A stretch of DNA of 64,000 bases from Burkholderia sp. USMB20 (lineage in GTDB: Bacteria > Pseudomonadota > Gammaproteobacteria > Burkholderiales > Burkholderiaceae): positions 1,109,365-1,173,364 of the forward strand of contig NZ_JTAN02000019.1 of assembly GCF_000949135.2 (NCBI RefSeq), written 5' to 3'. Of the stretch, positions 1 through 7,264 are shown piece by piece. A model generated the notes under the pieces. It was not told the origin of the DNA and ran no database searches. It saw only the letters and a list, made by a program, of their open reading frames with translations. The position numbers and the translations under genes were made by a program. Each line of letters starts with the position of its first letter. Position 1 is the first letter of the stretch.

Positions 1-810
1 GTCGAGGACGCCGACGCCGACACGCCCGACGAACAGCCGCTCTTCGGCGAGCCCGGCCTCGTTCCCGAACGCACCGCGTGGCAGCACTCGCGCGTGATCG
101 CGCTGCTGTCGCCCGATCACGACCCGGCCGTGCTGCTCGCGGCGGCCGCGAACGAGATCGGCGTCGCCGAGACGCCGAAGTTCGACGTGCGCGAAGTCGA
201 GGAACAGGACTGGGTGCGGCTCACGCAGTCGCAGTTCGAGCCGATTCCGATCGGCGAGCGGATCTGGGTCGTGCCGTCGTGGCACGACGCGCCCGACCCC
301 GACGCGCTGATCCTCGAACTCGACCCCGGTCTCGCGTTCGGCACCGGCAGCCACCCGACCACGCGTCTGTGCATGGAATGGCTCGAACAATCGGTGAAGC
401 CTGGCCTGTCGGTGCTCGACTACGGCTGCGGCTCGGGCATTCTCGCGATCCTCGCGCGGAAATGCGGGGCGAACCCCGTGGTCGGCATCGACATCGATCC
501 GCAGGCGGTCGAATCGGCGCGCCAGAACAGCGAACGCAACCATGCGGAAGTCACATACGGGCTGCCCGATGCGTGCCCGGCCGGCGAATTCGACATCGTC
601 GTCGCCAACATCCTGTCGAACCCGCTGAAACTGATGGCGTCGATGCTCGCATCGAAGGTGAAACCGGGCGGGCGCATCGCGCTGTCGGGCGTGCTCGCGC
701 GCCAGGCGGACGAAGTCGCGGCCGTCTATGCGCGCTACGTCGACATCTCGGTCTGGCGCGAACACGAAGGTTGGGTATGCCTCGCCGGAACCCGGCGGGA
801 AAGCCATTAG
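1..810 (+). CDS. prmA: Ribosomal protein L11 methyltransferase PrmA (5' end outside window)
   Basis: Frame 1 is open from the first base to the TAG at 808-810, giving 269 residues; the family is about 300 aa, so roughly 30 N-terminal residues lie outside the window. The SAM-binding motif [10 protein letters not shown] is encoded near 412-441, followed by the acidic [12 protein letters not shown] stretch and the family motif ANILSNPL near 604-627. PrmA trimethylates ribosomal protein L11 in the cytosol. The next gene starts 45 bp downstream on the same strand, so co-transcription is likely. Identity is secure; the true start cannot be seen here. Confidence 0.95.
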   Translation, partial: VEDADADTPDEQPLFGEPGLVPERTAWQHSRVIALLSPDHDPAVLLAAAANEIGVAETPKFDVREVEEQDWVRLTQSQFEPIPIGERIWVVPSWHDAPDPDALILELDPGLAFGTGSHPTTRLCMEWLEQSVKPGLSVLDYGCGSGILAILARKCGANPVVGIDIDPQAVESARQNSERNHAEVTYGLPDACPAGEFDIVVANILSNPLKLMASMLASKVKPGGRIALSGVLARQADEVAAVYARYVDISVWREHEGWVCLAGTRRESH

Positions 811-855
811 AATAGCGCTGTCCTTCACTCTGGCCAGCAGGCCGCCCGGCTCGAC

Positions 856-2226
856 ATGCTTCTTGCGACGCGCTGCCCTCATTGCGAAACCGTCTTCCGG
901 CTGCAGCAGGAACAGCTCTCGCTGCATGACGGGCTCGTGCGTTGCGGACACTGTCAGCAGGTCTTCGACGCATCGCAGTCGCTCGTGCCCGATCCGGCAC
1001 CGCCGGAATCCGCGCTGACCGAAGCGGCGCCGGTCGAGCCGGCCGCCGCCAACCCGCAGCACGACGCCGCGCCCGCGCGGCTCTTCACCACCGACGCACC
1101 GGTCGAACCGGCGGCCGGTTCCGATTACCAGCCGGAAGGCTGGGACATGTGGGCGCCGTGGCTCGATGCCGGCGTCGACCCGTCCCTGCAGCACAGTGTC
1201 GAGACCGTGCGCGCCGAGCCGCTGATCCCGCTTGCGCTGCCGTCGACGGAATCCGGTGTGGTTCACCTGTCCGGCACGCCGGCACCGATCGCATCGCAGC
1301 CGGCCGAGTTGCACGCCGTCGCCGCGCGATCGGCCGGACCGGATGCAGTGCCGCCCGAAACCGACGAACCGCTCACGCCGCTCACCGAACCCGACCTGCG
1401 CGAACCGCGCTTCGTCGCGCCCGCGCCATCGGTCGAACCCGCCGCAGCAGCGCCCGTCGAACCGGTCGGCAACGCGCGCTTCGCCGTGCCCGACGACGAG
1501 CACGCGCCACGCGAACCGCGCTTCGCGTTCAGGCCGGTACAAGCCGAGCCCGGACTCGAACCGAAACCCGAACCCGACACCCACGCCGAACGTGCCGCCG
1601 CACCGGCCGCAGCCGCCAGCGAATCGGGTGCCGAACCGGACGTACAACCGGCCGTCCAATCAGCGGCCCCCTTCCCCGCCGCACTGTCCGACGACGATCG
1701 CCCGCCCTTCGCCGTGACGCGCGAGCCGCGCGCGCAGCAGCGACGTGGAACGCTCGGCGGCTTTTTCGGCGGCCTCGTCGCGGCCGTGCTCGCGGTGCTG
1801 CTCGTCGCGCAGCTCGCGTGGTGGCAGCGCGAAACCGTGATGATCTACTGGCCCGTCACGCAGGGCTGGTTCCGGCAGGCGTGCGCGCCGCTCGGCTGCA
1901 AGGTGACGCCGCCGCGCGCGATCGACGGCCTGCGGCTCGACGCGGCCGACCTGCGCCAGATCGACGGCCCGCGCGTGCTGGAGTTGAAGGTGCCGCTGAC
2001 GAACCGCTACCGCGTCGCGCTCGCCTACCCGTCGCTCGAGCTGACGCTGCTCGACGACACGAATCACGTGACCGTGCGCCGCGTGCTCGCGCCGCGCGAC
2101 TACGTGCGCCCGGGCATGCCGATCGACGCCGGGCTGCCGCCCGGCACGACACAGACGATGGTCGTCCGTCTCGACACGAACGGCGCGCCCGCCTCGAATT
2201 TCCGCGTCCAGATCTTCTATCCGTGA
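856..2226 (+). CDS. Zinc-ribbon, DUF3426-type single-pass membrane protein
   Basis: 456 aa of unknown function. The N-terminus carries an MJ0042-type zinc ribbon with Cys7, Cys10, Cys30 and Cys33. A linker of about 250 residues rich in Pro, Glu and Ala follows, then one hydrophobic segment at about residues 302-322, then a compact C-terminal domain of about 130 residues ending QIFYP that looks like DUF3426. The expected topology is a cytoplasmic zinc ribbon and a periplasmic C-terminal domain. It sits between prmA and tpx, as in other Burkholderiales. No good Shine-Dalgarno is visible, but the zinc ribbon begins at this ATG. The linker looks low-complexity and may vary in length between strains. 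Confidence 0.8.
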   Translation: MLLATRCPHCETVFRLQQEQLSLHDGLVRCGHCQQVFDASQSLVPDPAPPESALTEAAPVEPAAANPQHDAAPARLFTTDAPVEPAAGSDYQPEGWDMWAPWLDAGVDPSLQHSVETVRAEPLIPLALPSTESGVVHLSGTPAPIASQPAELHAVAARSAGPDAVPPETDEPLTPLTEPDLREPRFVAPAPSVEPAAAAPVEPVGNARFAVPDDEHAPREPRFAFRPVQAEPGLEPKPEPDTHAERAAAPAAAASESGAEPDVQPAVQSAAPFPAALSDDDRPPFAVTREPRAQQRRGTLGGFFGGLVAAVLAVLLVAQLAWWQRETVMIYWPVTQGWFRQACAPLGCKVTPPRAIDGLRLDAADLRQIDGPRVLELKVPLTNRYRVALAYPSLELTLLDDTNHVTVRRVLAPRDYVRPGMPIDAGLPPGTTQTMVVRLDTNGAPASNFRVQIFYP

Positions 2227-2298
2227 CGCCCCGCGGCGCGCGCATGCGCGCCGTCTCAACCCGCGCGCCGCTGCGGCGCGCTATTTCGGAGCACGAAC

Positions 2299-2802
2299 AT
2301 GAGCAAAGTTACGCTGGGTGGCAACCCGATCGATCTCGCCGGCACGTTCCCGGCCGTCGGCTCGCAAGCCCCCGACTTCAAGCTGGTCGGCAAGGACCTC
2401 GCCGACCTGTCGCTCGCCAGCTTCGCCGGCAAGCGCAAGGTGCTGAACATCGTCCCGAGCCTCGATACGCCCACCTGCGCGACGTCTACCCGCAAGTTCA
2501 ACGAAGCCGCGTCGTCGCTCGACAACACGGTCGTGGTGGTCGTGTCCGGCGACCTGCCGTTCGCCGCCACGCGCTTCTGCACGACCGAAGGCCTCGCGAA
2601 CGTCGTGACGGCTTCGACGTTCCGCGGCGGCCGCGCGTTCGCGAACGCATACGGCGTCGACGTGACGAGCGGCCCGCTGAACGGCCTGACGGCCCGCGCG
2701 GTCGTCGTGCTCGACGCGCAGGACAAGGTGCTCCACGCGGAACTCGTCGGCGAGATCAAGGACGAGCCGAACTACGACGCAGCGCTCGCCGCACTGAAGT
2801 AA
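2299..2802 (+). CDS. tpx: Thiol peroxidase Tpx (atypical 2-Cys peroxiredoxin)
   Basis: 167 aa, the usual length for Tpx. The peroxidatic cysteine is Cys60 in [12 protein letters not shown] and the resolving cysteine is Cys94 in TRFCTTEGL, the spacing expected for the Tpx subfamily. It reduces peroxides, especially alkyl hydroperoxides, at the expense of thioredoxin. In Gram-negative bacteria Tpx is often periplasmic, but no signal peptide is visible here. A 72-bp gap after the DUF3426 gene could hold its own promoter. It is followed by a GC-rich inverted repeat. Confidence 0.95.
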   Translation: MSKVTLGGNPIDLAGTFPAVGSQAPDFKLVGKDLADLSLASFAGKRKVLNIVPSLDTPTCATSTRKFNEAASSLDNTVVVVVSGDLPFAATRFCTTEGLANVVTASTFRGGRAFANAYGVDVTSGPLNGLTARAVVVLDAQDKVLHAELVGEIKDEPNYDAALAALK

Positions 2803-2811
2803 CCCGCAGCC

Positions 2812-2865
2812 GCCCGGCCCTGCCGCGCGAGGCCCGACGGCCTGCGCGCGCCGGCCGGGCAGCCG
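2812..2865. repeat. GC-rich inverted repeat after tpx
   Basis: The arms GCCCGGCC and GGCCGGGC flank GCGCG/CGCGC inner pairs between tpx and the PfkB kinase. No T-run follows, so it is not a canonical terminator; it may stabilise the tpx transcript end. Confidence 0.35.
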
Positions 2866-2896
2866 CCTCCCTTTGCTCTCTACAGGAACGCACGCC

Positions 2897-3835
2897 TTGA
2901 CTACGCTGATTTGCGGCTCGCTCGCCTACGACAACATCATGACCTTCGAAGGCCGGTTTCGCGAGCACATCCTGCCCGACCAGGTTCACCTTCTGAACGT
3001 GAGCTTCCTCGTGCCGACGATGCGTCGCGAATTCGGCGGTTGCGCGGGGAACATCGCCTACGCGCTGCACATGCTCGGCGGCGACGCGCGCATCATGGCG
3101 ACGGTCGGCGCGAACGACGCCGATCGCTATCTCGAGCGTCTCGACAGCCTCGGCCTGTCGAAGGCCAGCATACGCGTGGTGCCCGAAACGCACACCGCGC
3201 AGGCGATGATCACGACCGATCTCGAGAACAACCAGATCACCGCATTCCACCCGGGCGCGATGATGCAGTCGCACCTGAACCGCGCGGACGAAGTGTCGGG
3301 CGTGAAGCTCGGCATCGTCGCGCCGGATGGCTTCGACGGGATGGTCCAGCACGCCGAGCAATTCGCGAAAGCCGGCATCCCGTTCATCTTCGATCCGGGC
3401 CAGGGCCTGCCGCTGTTCGACGGTGCGACGCTGCGCCGCATCATTGAACTCGCCACCTTCGTTGCGGTCAACGACTACGAGGGCAAACTCGTCAGCGACA
3501 AGACGGGCTGGTCCGAACAGGAAATCGCCAGCCGGGTTCAGGCGTTGATCATCACGCGCGGCGAGCGCGGCGCCACCATTCTTCACAAAAACGGCGAAGA
3601 ACAGATTCCGGTCGTGCAAGCCGAGCGTGTCGTCGATCCGACCGGCTGCGGCGACGCCTTCCGGGGCGGCCTGCTGTACGGCATCGAGAATGGCCTCGAC
3701 TGGGCAACCACGGGCCGCCTCGCGAGCCTGATGGGCTCGATCAAGATCGCCCACCAGGGGCCTCAAACTTACGCACTGACGCGCGCCGAAATCGACGCGC
3801 GCTTCGAGGCTGCCTTCGGGTACAGTCTCAAATGA
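2897..3835 (+). CDS. PfkB-family carbohydrate/nucleoside kinase (adenosine kinase-like)
   Basis: 312 aa when started at the TTG at 2897, which has AGGA at 2884-2887 nine bases upstream; the protein then begins MTTLICGSLAYDN, as family members do. The PfkB signature with the catalytic Asp and anion hole is DPTGCGDAFRGG near residues 252-263, and the GGCAGNIAYAL substrate-side motif is in the first quarter. PfkB enzymes phosphorylate a sugar or nucleoside hydroxyl with ATP. Burkholderia copies are often called adenosine kinase, but the substrate cannot be decided from sequence. It lies between tpx and a lipoprotein gene on the same strand. Confidence 0.85.
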   Translation: MTTLICGSLAYDNIMTFEGRFREHILPDQVHLLNVSFLVPTMRREFGGCAGNIAYALHMLGGDARIMATVGANDADRYLERLDSLGLSKASIRVVPETHTAQAMITTDLENNQITAFHPGAMMQSHLNRADEVSGVKLGIVAPDGFDGMVQHAEQFAKAGIPFIFDPGQGLPLFDGATLRRIIELATFVAVNDYEGKLVSDKTGWSEQEIASRVQALIITRGERGATILHKNGEEQIPVVQAERVVDPTGCGDAFRGGLLYGIENGLDWATTGRLASLMGSIKIAHQGPQTYALTRAEIDARFEAAFGYSLK

Positions 3836-3854
3836 ATATTGTGGGAGAGCAAAG

Positions 3855-4328
3855 ATGTTGACCAAGAAAACCCTCACGCTCGCTGCCATGCTGACGGCCA
3901 CGCTGACGCTCGCCGGCTGCTTCACGGCGCCGGGCTCGGCAGATGTCTATAGCGTCGGCCAGGCGCAGCGCGAGCAAACCGTGCGCATGGGCACCGTCGA
4001 AAGCGTCCGTGCGGTGCGCATCCAGTCCGATGGCGGCGGCAGCGCGATCGGCACGCTCGGCGGCGGCGCGCTCGGCGCAGTCGCGGGCAGCGCGATCGGC
4101 GGCGGCAAGGGATCGATCCTGACGGCCATCGCGGGCGGTCTCGTCGGCGCGGTCGCAGGCAACGCGGTCGGCGAAAACCTCAGCACGGCGAACGGCGTCG
4201 AAATCACCGTGCGCCTCGACAACGGCGACCTGCGCTCGATCACGCAGGCAGCGAGCGGCGAAGTGTTCCGCGCCGGCGAACGGGTGCGACTGCTGTCGAG
4301 CGGCGGCGTCACGCGCGTCACGCACTAA
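3855..4328 (+). CDS. Glycine-zipper outer-membrane lipoprotein (SlyB/Pcp-like)
   Basis: 157 aa. The signal peptide ends in the lipobox LAGC with Cys22 as the lipidation site. Residues about 60-108 are Gly/Ala-rich with repeated GxxxG spacing, typical of a glycine-zipper 2TM domain. The C-terminus is a small beta-rich domain. Members are peripheral outer-membrane lipoproteins related to SlyB/Pcp and thought to support envelope integrity. GGGAGAGCAAAG lies just upstream of the ATG. A clear terminator follows at 4365-4397, closing this + strand run. Confidence 0.88.
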   Translation: MLTKKTLTLAAMLTATLTLAGCFTAPGSADVYSVGQAQREQTVRMGTVESVRAVRIQSDGGGSAIGTLGGGALGAVAGSAIGGGKGSILTAIAGGLVGAVAGNAVGENLSTANGVEITVRLDNGDLRSITQAASGEVFRAGERVRLLSSGGVTRVTH

Positions 4329-4364
4329 CGAGCATCCTCAGCACGCGGCGCAAGCCGCGGTCGA

Positions 4365-4397
4365 ACGCATGTGCGAAGCTGCACATGCGTTTTTTTT
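4365..4397 (+). terminator. Rho-independent terminator of the lipoprotein gene
   Basis: A perfect 10-bp stem, ACGCATGTGC / GCACATGCGT, encloses a 6-nt loop and runs into eight T residues, 36 bp after the stop codon. Confidence 0.92.
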
Positions 4398-4441
4398 CGT
4401 CCGTGCCCGGCAGCCGGCCGGCCCATCGATGCAGGCGGACG

Positions 4442-4474
4442 AAAAAAATCCCGCCACCTGAGCCAGATGGCGGG
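4442..4474 (-). terminator. Rho-independent terminator of the H1-like gene
   Basis: Read on the minus strand, CCCGCCATCT pairs with AGGTGGCGGG (one G-U pair) around a 5-nt loop, followed by a T-run (the seven A at 4442-4448 on +). It lies about 70 bp after the H1-like stop codon and faces the lipoprotein terminator. Confidence 0.88.
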
Positions 4475-4543
4475 ATCGATTGAGTAGCGCTACTCAACCC
4501 GCGGACACCGCGTGAGTGTCCGGGTAGTGCTGGTCAGCCGCGA

Positions 4544-5251
4544 TTACGGACGGCTGCCGGTCGGGAACGGCCATGCCGCTGCCGGGTTGAGCGCGGTCTT
4601 CACGCCCGATGCCGGCGCGACCGATGCGGTCGACGCGGTGGTTGCCGGTGCAGCCTTCTTCACGACGGCCTTCTTCGGAGCAGCAGCCTTCTTCGGTGCA
4701 GCGGCCTTCTTCGCCGGTGCGGCAGCCTTCGGAGCAGCGGCAGCCTTCGGTGCAGCAGCAGCCTTCGGTGCAGCGGCAGCCTTCTTCGCAGGGGCAGCCT
4801 TCTTGGCAGGCGCAGCCTTCTTCGCAGCAGCCTTCTTCGCAGGCGCAGCCTTCTTGGCGGCAGCCTTCTTCGCCGGCGCGGCCTTCTTGGCAGCAGCCTT
4901 CTTCGCCGGTGCTGCCTTCTTCGCAGCAACCTTCTTCACCGCGACTTTCTTCGCAGCAACCTTCTTCGCAGCGGCCTTCTTCGCCGGTGCTGCCTTCTTC
5001 GCGGCAACCTTCTTCACCGCGACTTTCTTCGCAGCAACCTTCTTCGTTGCGACCTTCTTTGCCGCGACCTTCTTCGCAGCAGCCTTCTTCGCCGGTGCTG
5101 CCTTCTTCGCGGCAACCTTCTTCACCGCGACCTTCTTCGCAGCAACCTTCTTCACCGCAGCGGCCTTCTTCGCCGGAGCAGCAGCCTTCTTCGCAACGGT
5201 CTTCTTGGCAGCAACCTTCTTAGCAGCCGGTTTCTTCTTGGCAGTAGCCAT
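4544..5251 (-). CDS. Histone H1-like Ala/Lys/Pro-rich DNA-binding protein
   Basis: 235 aa, nearly all Ala, Lys, Val and Pro in repeats such as KKAAPAKKAA and KKVAAKKVA. This resembles the H1-like nucleoid proteins of Bordetella and Burkholderia, which bind DNA through a very basic, disordered tail. The first 30 residues (MATAKKKPAAKK...) and the last 50 are less regular. AAGGAG lies 6 bases before the ATG. A block of about 28-33 residues containing KKVAVKKVAAKKAAPAKKAAAKK recurs three times with nearly identical DNA, so length is likely to vary between strains by recombination. It is monocistronic, with its own terminator at 4442-4474. Confidence 0.9.
   Translation of the reverse strand: MATAKKKPAAKKVAAKKTVAKKAAAPAKKAAAVKKVAAKKVAVKKVAAKKAAPAKKAAAKKVAAKKVATKKVAAKKVAVKKVAAKKAAPAKKAAAKKVAAKKVAVKKVAAKKAAPAKKAAAKKAAPAKKAAAKKAAPAKKAAAKKAAPAKKAAPAKKAAAAPKAAAAPKAAAAPKAAAPAKKAAAPKKAAAPKKAVVKKAAPATTASTASVAPASGVKTALNPAAAWPFPTGSRP
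4895..5165. repeat. Imperfect in-frame tandem repeats inside the H1-like gene
   Basis: A block of about 75-100 bp encoding KKVAVKKVAAKKAAPAKKAA and neighbours occurs three times with only scattered differences. Shorter 15-27 bp units continue towards 4740. This is the kind of array that expands and contracts. Confidence 0.7.
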
Positions 5252-5689
5252 GTTGTTCTCCTTCAGGTTCAGATGAGAGTCAGTTCAAACTACACCCTTC
5301 GTCAAAACCCGCTTCCCGCGGACGCTGTTCAGGACGTGCGCTTCGAAGCGGGCTATTCATCGGCGTACGCGGATACCACGCGCTTACGCTAATGAATACG
5401 GTATGGCGCGCGTGACCCCATGGCCTCGCGCGCCAAATCAAGTCGGTAGCCGGCGCGCCTCGCGCCGCCACCCCTAATCGCTTGATCAAGCGGACCGCCA
5501 CACGGCCGTCCGCTTTTTCCGGAGGGAAGTTTGCCCATCCCACTGAAGGGTTCGCAAAGTGCCGATCATGTCGTTGGGCCGTTAAGGCACCGGGCATGCT
5601 TTGCATCAGGCGTTCTTGCTCCTAAACCTTGGGCCGGGGCCGAGAGGCCGCCGGCTGCTCACATCATGTGACGGGTTCGCTGCTGCGGG
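5252..5689. other. Intergenic region between nrdB and the H1-like gene
   Basis: 438 bp without a convincing gene. It must hold the H1-like promoter (minus strand, near 5252-5330) and the end of the nrdAB transcript. The only strong structure is a + strand terminator-like hairpin at 5489-5518 that has no annotated gene in front of it. The reading frames here have poor codon use and no recognisable product. Confidence 0.6.
5489..5518 (+). terminator. Orphan + strand terminator-like hairpin
   Basis: AGCGGAC pairs with GTCCGCT, with an inner GCC/GGC pair separated by a C-C mismatch and an ACAC loop, followed by five T on the + strand. No + strand protein gene precedes it (the upstream gene is minus), so it may end a small RNA or an antisense transcript. 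Confidence 0.5.
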
Positions 5690-6901
5690 TTATTCCCAGG
5701 ACAGCGCGCCGCCCGTCTGATACTCGATCACACGCGTCTCGAAGAAGTTGCGTTCCTTCTTCAGGTCGATCATCTCGCTCATCCACGGGAACGGGTTTTC
5801 CTCGTTCGGGAACAGCGGGTCGAGGCCGATCTGCTGGCAACGGCGGTTGCTGATGAAGCGCAGATAGCTCTTGAACATCGACGCGTTCAAACCCAGCACG
5901 CCGCGCGGCATCGTGTCCTCAGCGTAGCGGTATTCGAGTTCGACAGCCTGCTTGAACAGCTCGCGGATCTCGGCGCGGAATTCCGCGGTCCAGAGATGCG
6001 GGTTCTCGAGCTTGATCTGGTTGATCAGGTCGATGCCGAAATTGCAGTGCATCGACTCGTCACGCAGGATGTACTGATATTGCTCTGCAGCACCCGTCAT
6101 CTTGTTCTGGCGGCCGAGCGCGAGAATCTGCGTGAAGCCGACATAGAAGAACAGGCCTTCCATGATGCAGGCGAACACGATCAGCGACTTCAGCAGCTTC
6201 TGATCCGCTTCGAGCGTGCCGGTCTTGAAGGCCGGGTCCGTCAGCGTGTGGATGAACGGGATCAGGAATTCGTCCTTCGCGCGGATCGACGTGACCTCGT
6301 GGTACGCGTTGAAGATCTCGCCTTCGTCGAGACCGAGCGATTCGACGATGTATTGGTACGCGTGCGTGTGGATCGCCTCTTCGAACGCCTGGCGCAGCAG
6401 GAACTGCCGGCACTCGGGCGCCGTGATGTGGCGGTACGTGCCGAGCACGATGTTGTTCGCGGCGAGCGAATCGGCCGTCACGAAGAAGCCGAGGTTGCGC
6501 TTGACGATACGGCGCTCGTCCTCGGTCAGACCGTTCGGATCCTTCCACAGGGCGATGTCGCGGGACATGTTGATTTCCTGCGGCATCCAGTGGTTCGCGC
6601 AACCTGCCAGATACTTTTCCCACGCCCACTTGTACTTGAACGGCACCAGCTGATTGACGTCAGTCTGGCCGTTGATGATGCGCTTGTCTGCAACGTTGAC
6701 CCGCGCTTCCGAACCGCCGGCGGGAACAGCCGATGCTTGCGGCGGCACCGCAAGATCGCCTTCGAAAATGTCGCGGACCTGATGGGCGGCAGGCGTTGCA
6801 GCCTGCATTCCGACAGCCATCCCTGCGGAGGTGCGCAACGCGTTTTGCTGCGCTCCGCTCGCGGGGGTTACGGCAGTCTTCTCGTCATCCCAGTTGAGCA
6901 T
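5690..6901 (-). CDS. nrdB: Ribonucleoside-diphosphate reductase class Ia, beta subunit NrdB
   Basis: 403 aa, with an N-terminal extension of about 80 residues before the core. NrdB holds the diiron-tyrosyl radical that starts NDP reduction in NrdA. The metal ligands are in [22 protein letters not shown] and [10 protein letters not shown], and the Tyr of THAYQYI is at the radical position. The ATG has GGTGAG six bases upstream. It follows nrdA on the minus strand after a 363-bp spacer with two stem-loops, so it may be both co-transcribed with nrdA and controlled separately. Confidence 0.96.
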   Translation of the reverse strand: MLNWDDEKTAVTPASGAQQNALRTSAGMAVGMQAATPAAHQVRDIFEGDLAVPPQASAVPAGGSEARVNVADKRIINGQTDVNQLVPFKYKWAWEKYLAGCANHWMPQEINMSRDIALWKDPNGLTEDERRIVKRNLGFFVTADSLAANNIVLGTYRHITAPECRQFLLRQAFEEAIHTHAYQYIVESLGLDEGEIFNAYHEVTSIRAKDEFLIPFIHTLTDPAFKTGTLEADQKLLKSLIVFACIMEGLFFYVGFTQILALGRQNKMTGAAEQYQYILRDESMHCNFGIDLINQIKLENPHLWTAEFRAEIRELFKQAVELEYRYAEDTMPRGVLGLNASMFKSYLRFISNRRCQQIGLDPLFPNEENPFPWMSEMIDLKKERNFFETRVIEYQTGGALSWE

Positions 6902-7264
6902 AAATTCTCACCATCAATTTAGAACGGTTTGTACCATCTTTTCCTGAGCGATAAAAGGGCTCGCTCACGAAAAATCCTTTTTTCGATTCGCGTTGCGACC
7001 TCGATACAACACTTTGAGCAACGCATCGTCGTTCATGCAGCGCGCGACGTGTGTCGCACGTGTATCGCGAGGTGCGCTCGACGCATCGAACGCTGATCGA
7101 AACGCGACGTCGTCGGGGATGTTTCGATCGCTTGTCACTGCCTGCAACGCGAGTGCCGCGTTACAGATTCCTTATCATTTTTTTAGTTGAGAGCGGCGCA
7201 CACTTCAACCTCGATCGGTTGTCGTGCGCGCCGCCCGAACCTTCTTCAGGTCATGCGCGCCGCG
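6902..7264. other. nrdA-nrdB spacer / nrdB leader
   Basis: 363 bp between the stop of nrdA and the start of nrdB, unusually long for an nrdAB pair. Close to nrdB are two adjacent stem-loops: CGAAAAA/TTTTTCG (6968-6985) and TGAGCGA/TCGCTCA (6945-6967). An A/T-rich patch near 7170-7190 stands out from the GC-rich surroundings and could hold a promoter for nrdB, but I see no convincing -35/-10 pair. A TTG-started 60-codon frame at 6965-7147 (minus) has no support. Confidence 0.6.
6945..6985 (-). promoter_or_regulatory. Two adjacent stem-loops in the nrdB leader
   Basis: On the minus strand the first hairpin has a 7-bp stem CGAAAAA/TTTTTCG with a 4-nt loop, and the second a 7-bp stem TGAGCGA/TCGCTCA with a 9-nt loop. 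They end 44 nt before the nrdB ATG. Neither is followed by a U-run, so processing or mRNA stability is as likely as attenuation. Confidence 0.4.

Noticed and set aside
4512-5276. A + strand frame rich in Phe and Ala across the H1-like gene
   Set aside because: It is the complement of the Lys/Ala repeats (AAG read as CTT/TTC). The minus frame has the ribosome site, the family match and the terminator.
5280-5606. A 108-codon minus-strand frame between the H1-like gene and nrdB
   Set aside because: No family, poor codon use, and it crosses the orphan + strand hairpin.
6965-7147. A 60-codon minus-strand frame in the nrdA-nrdB spacer
   Set aside because: TTG start without a ribosome site and no family; it overlaps the stem-loops of the nrdB leader.
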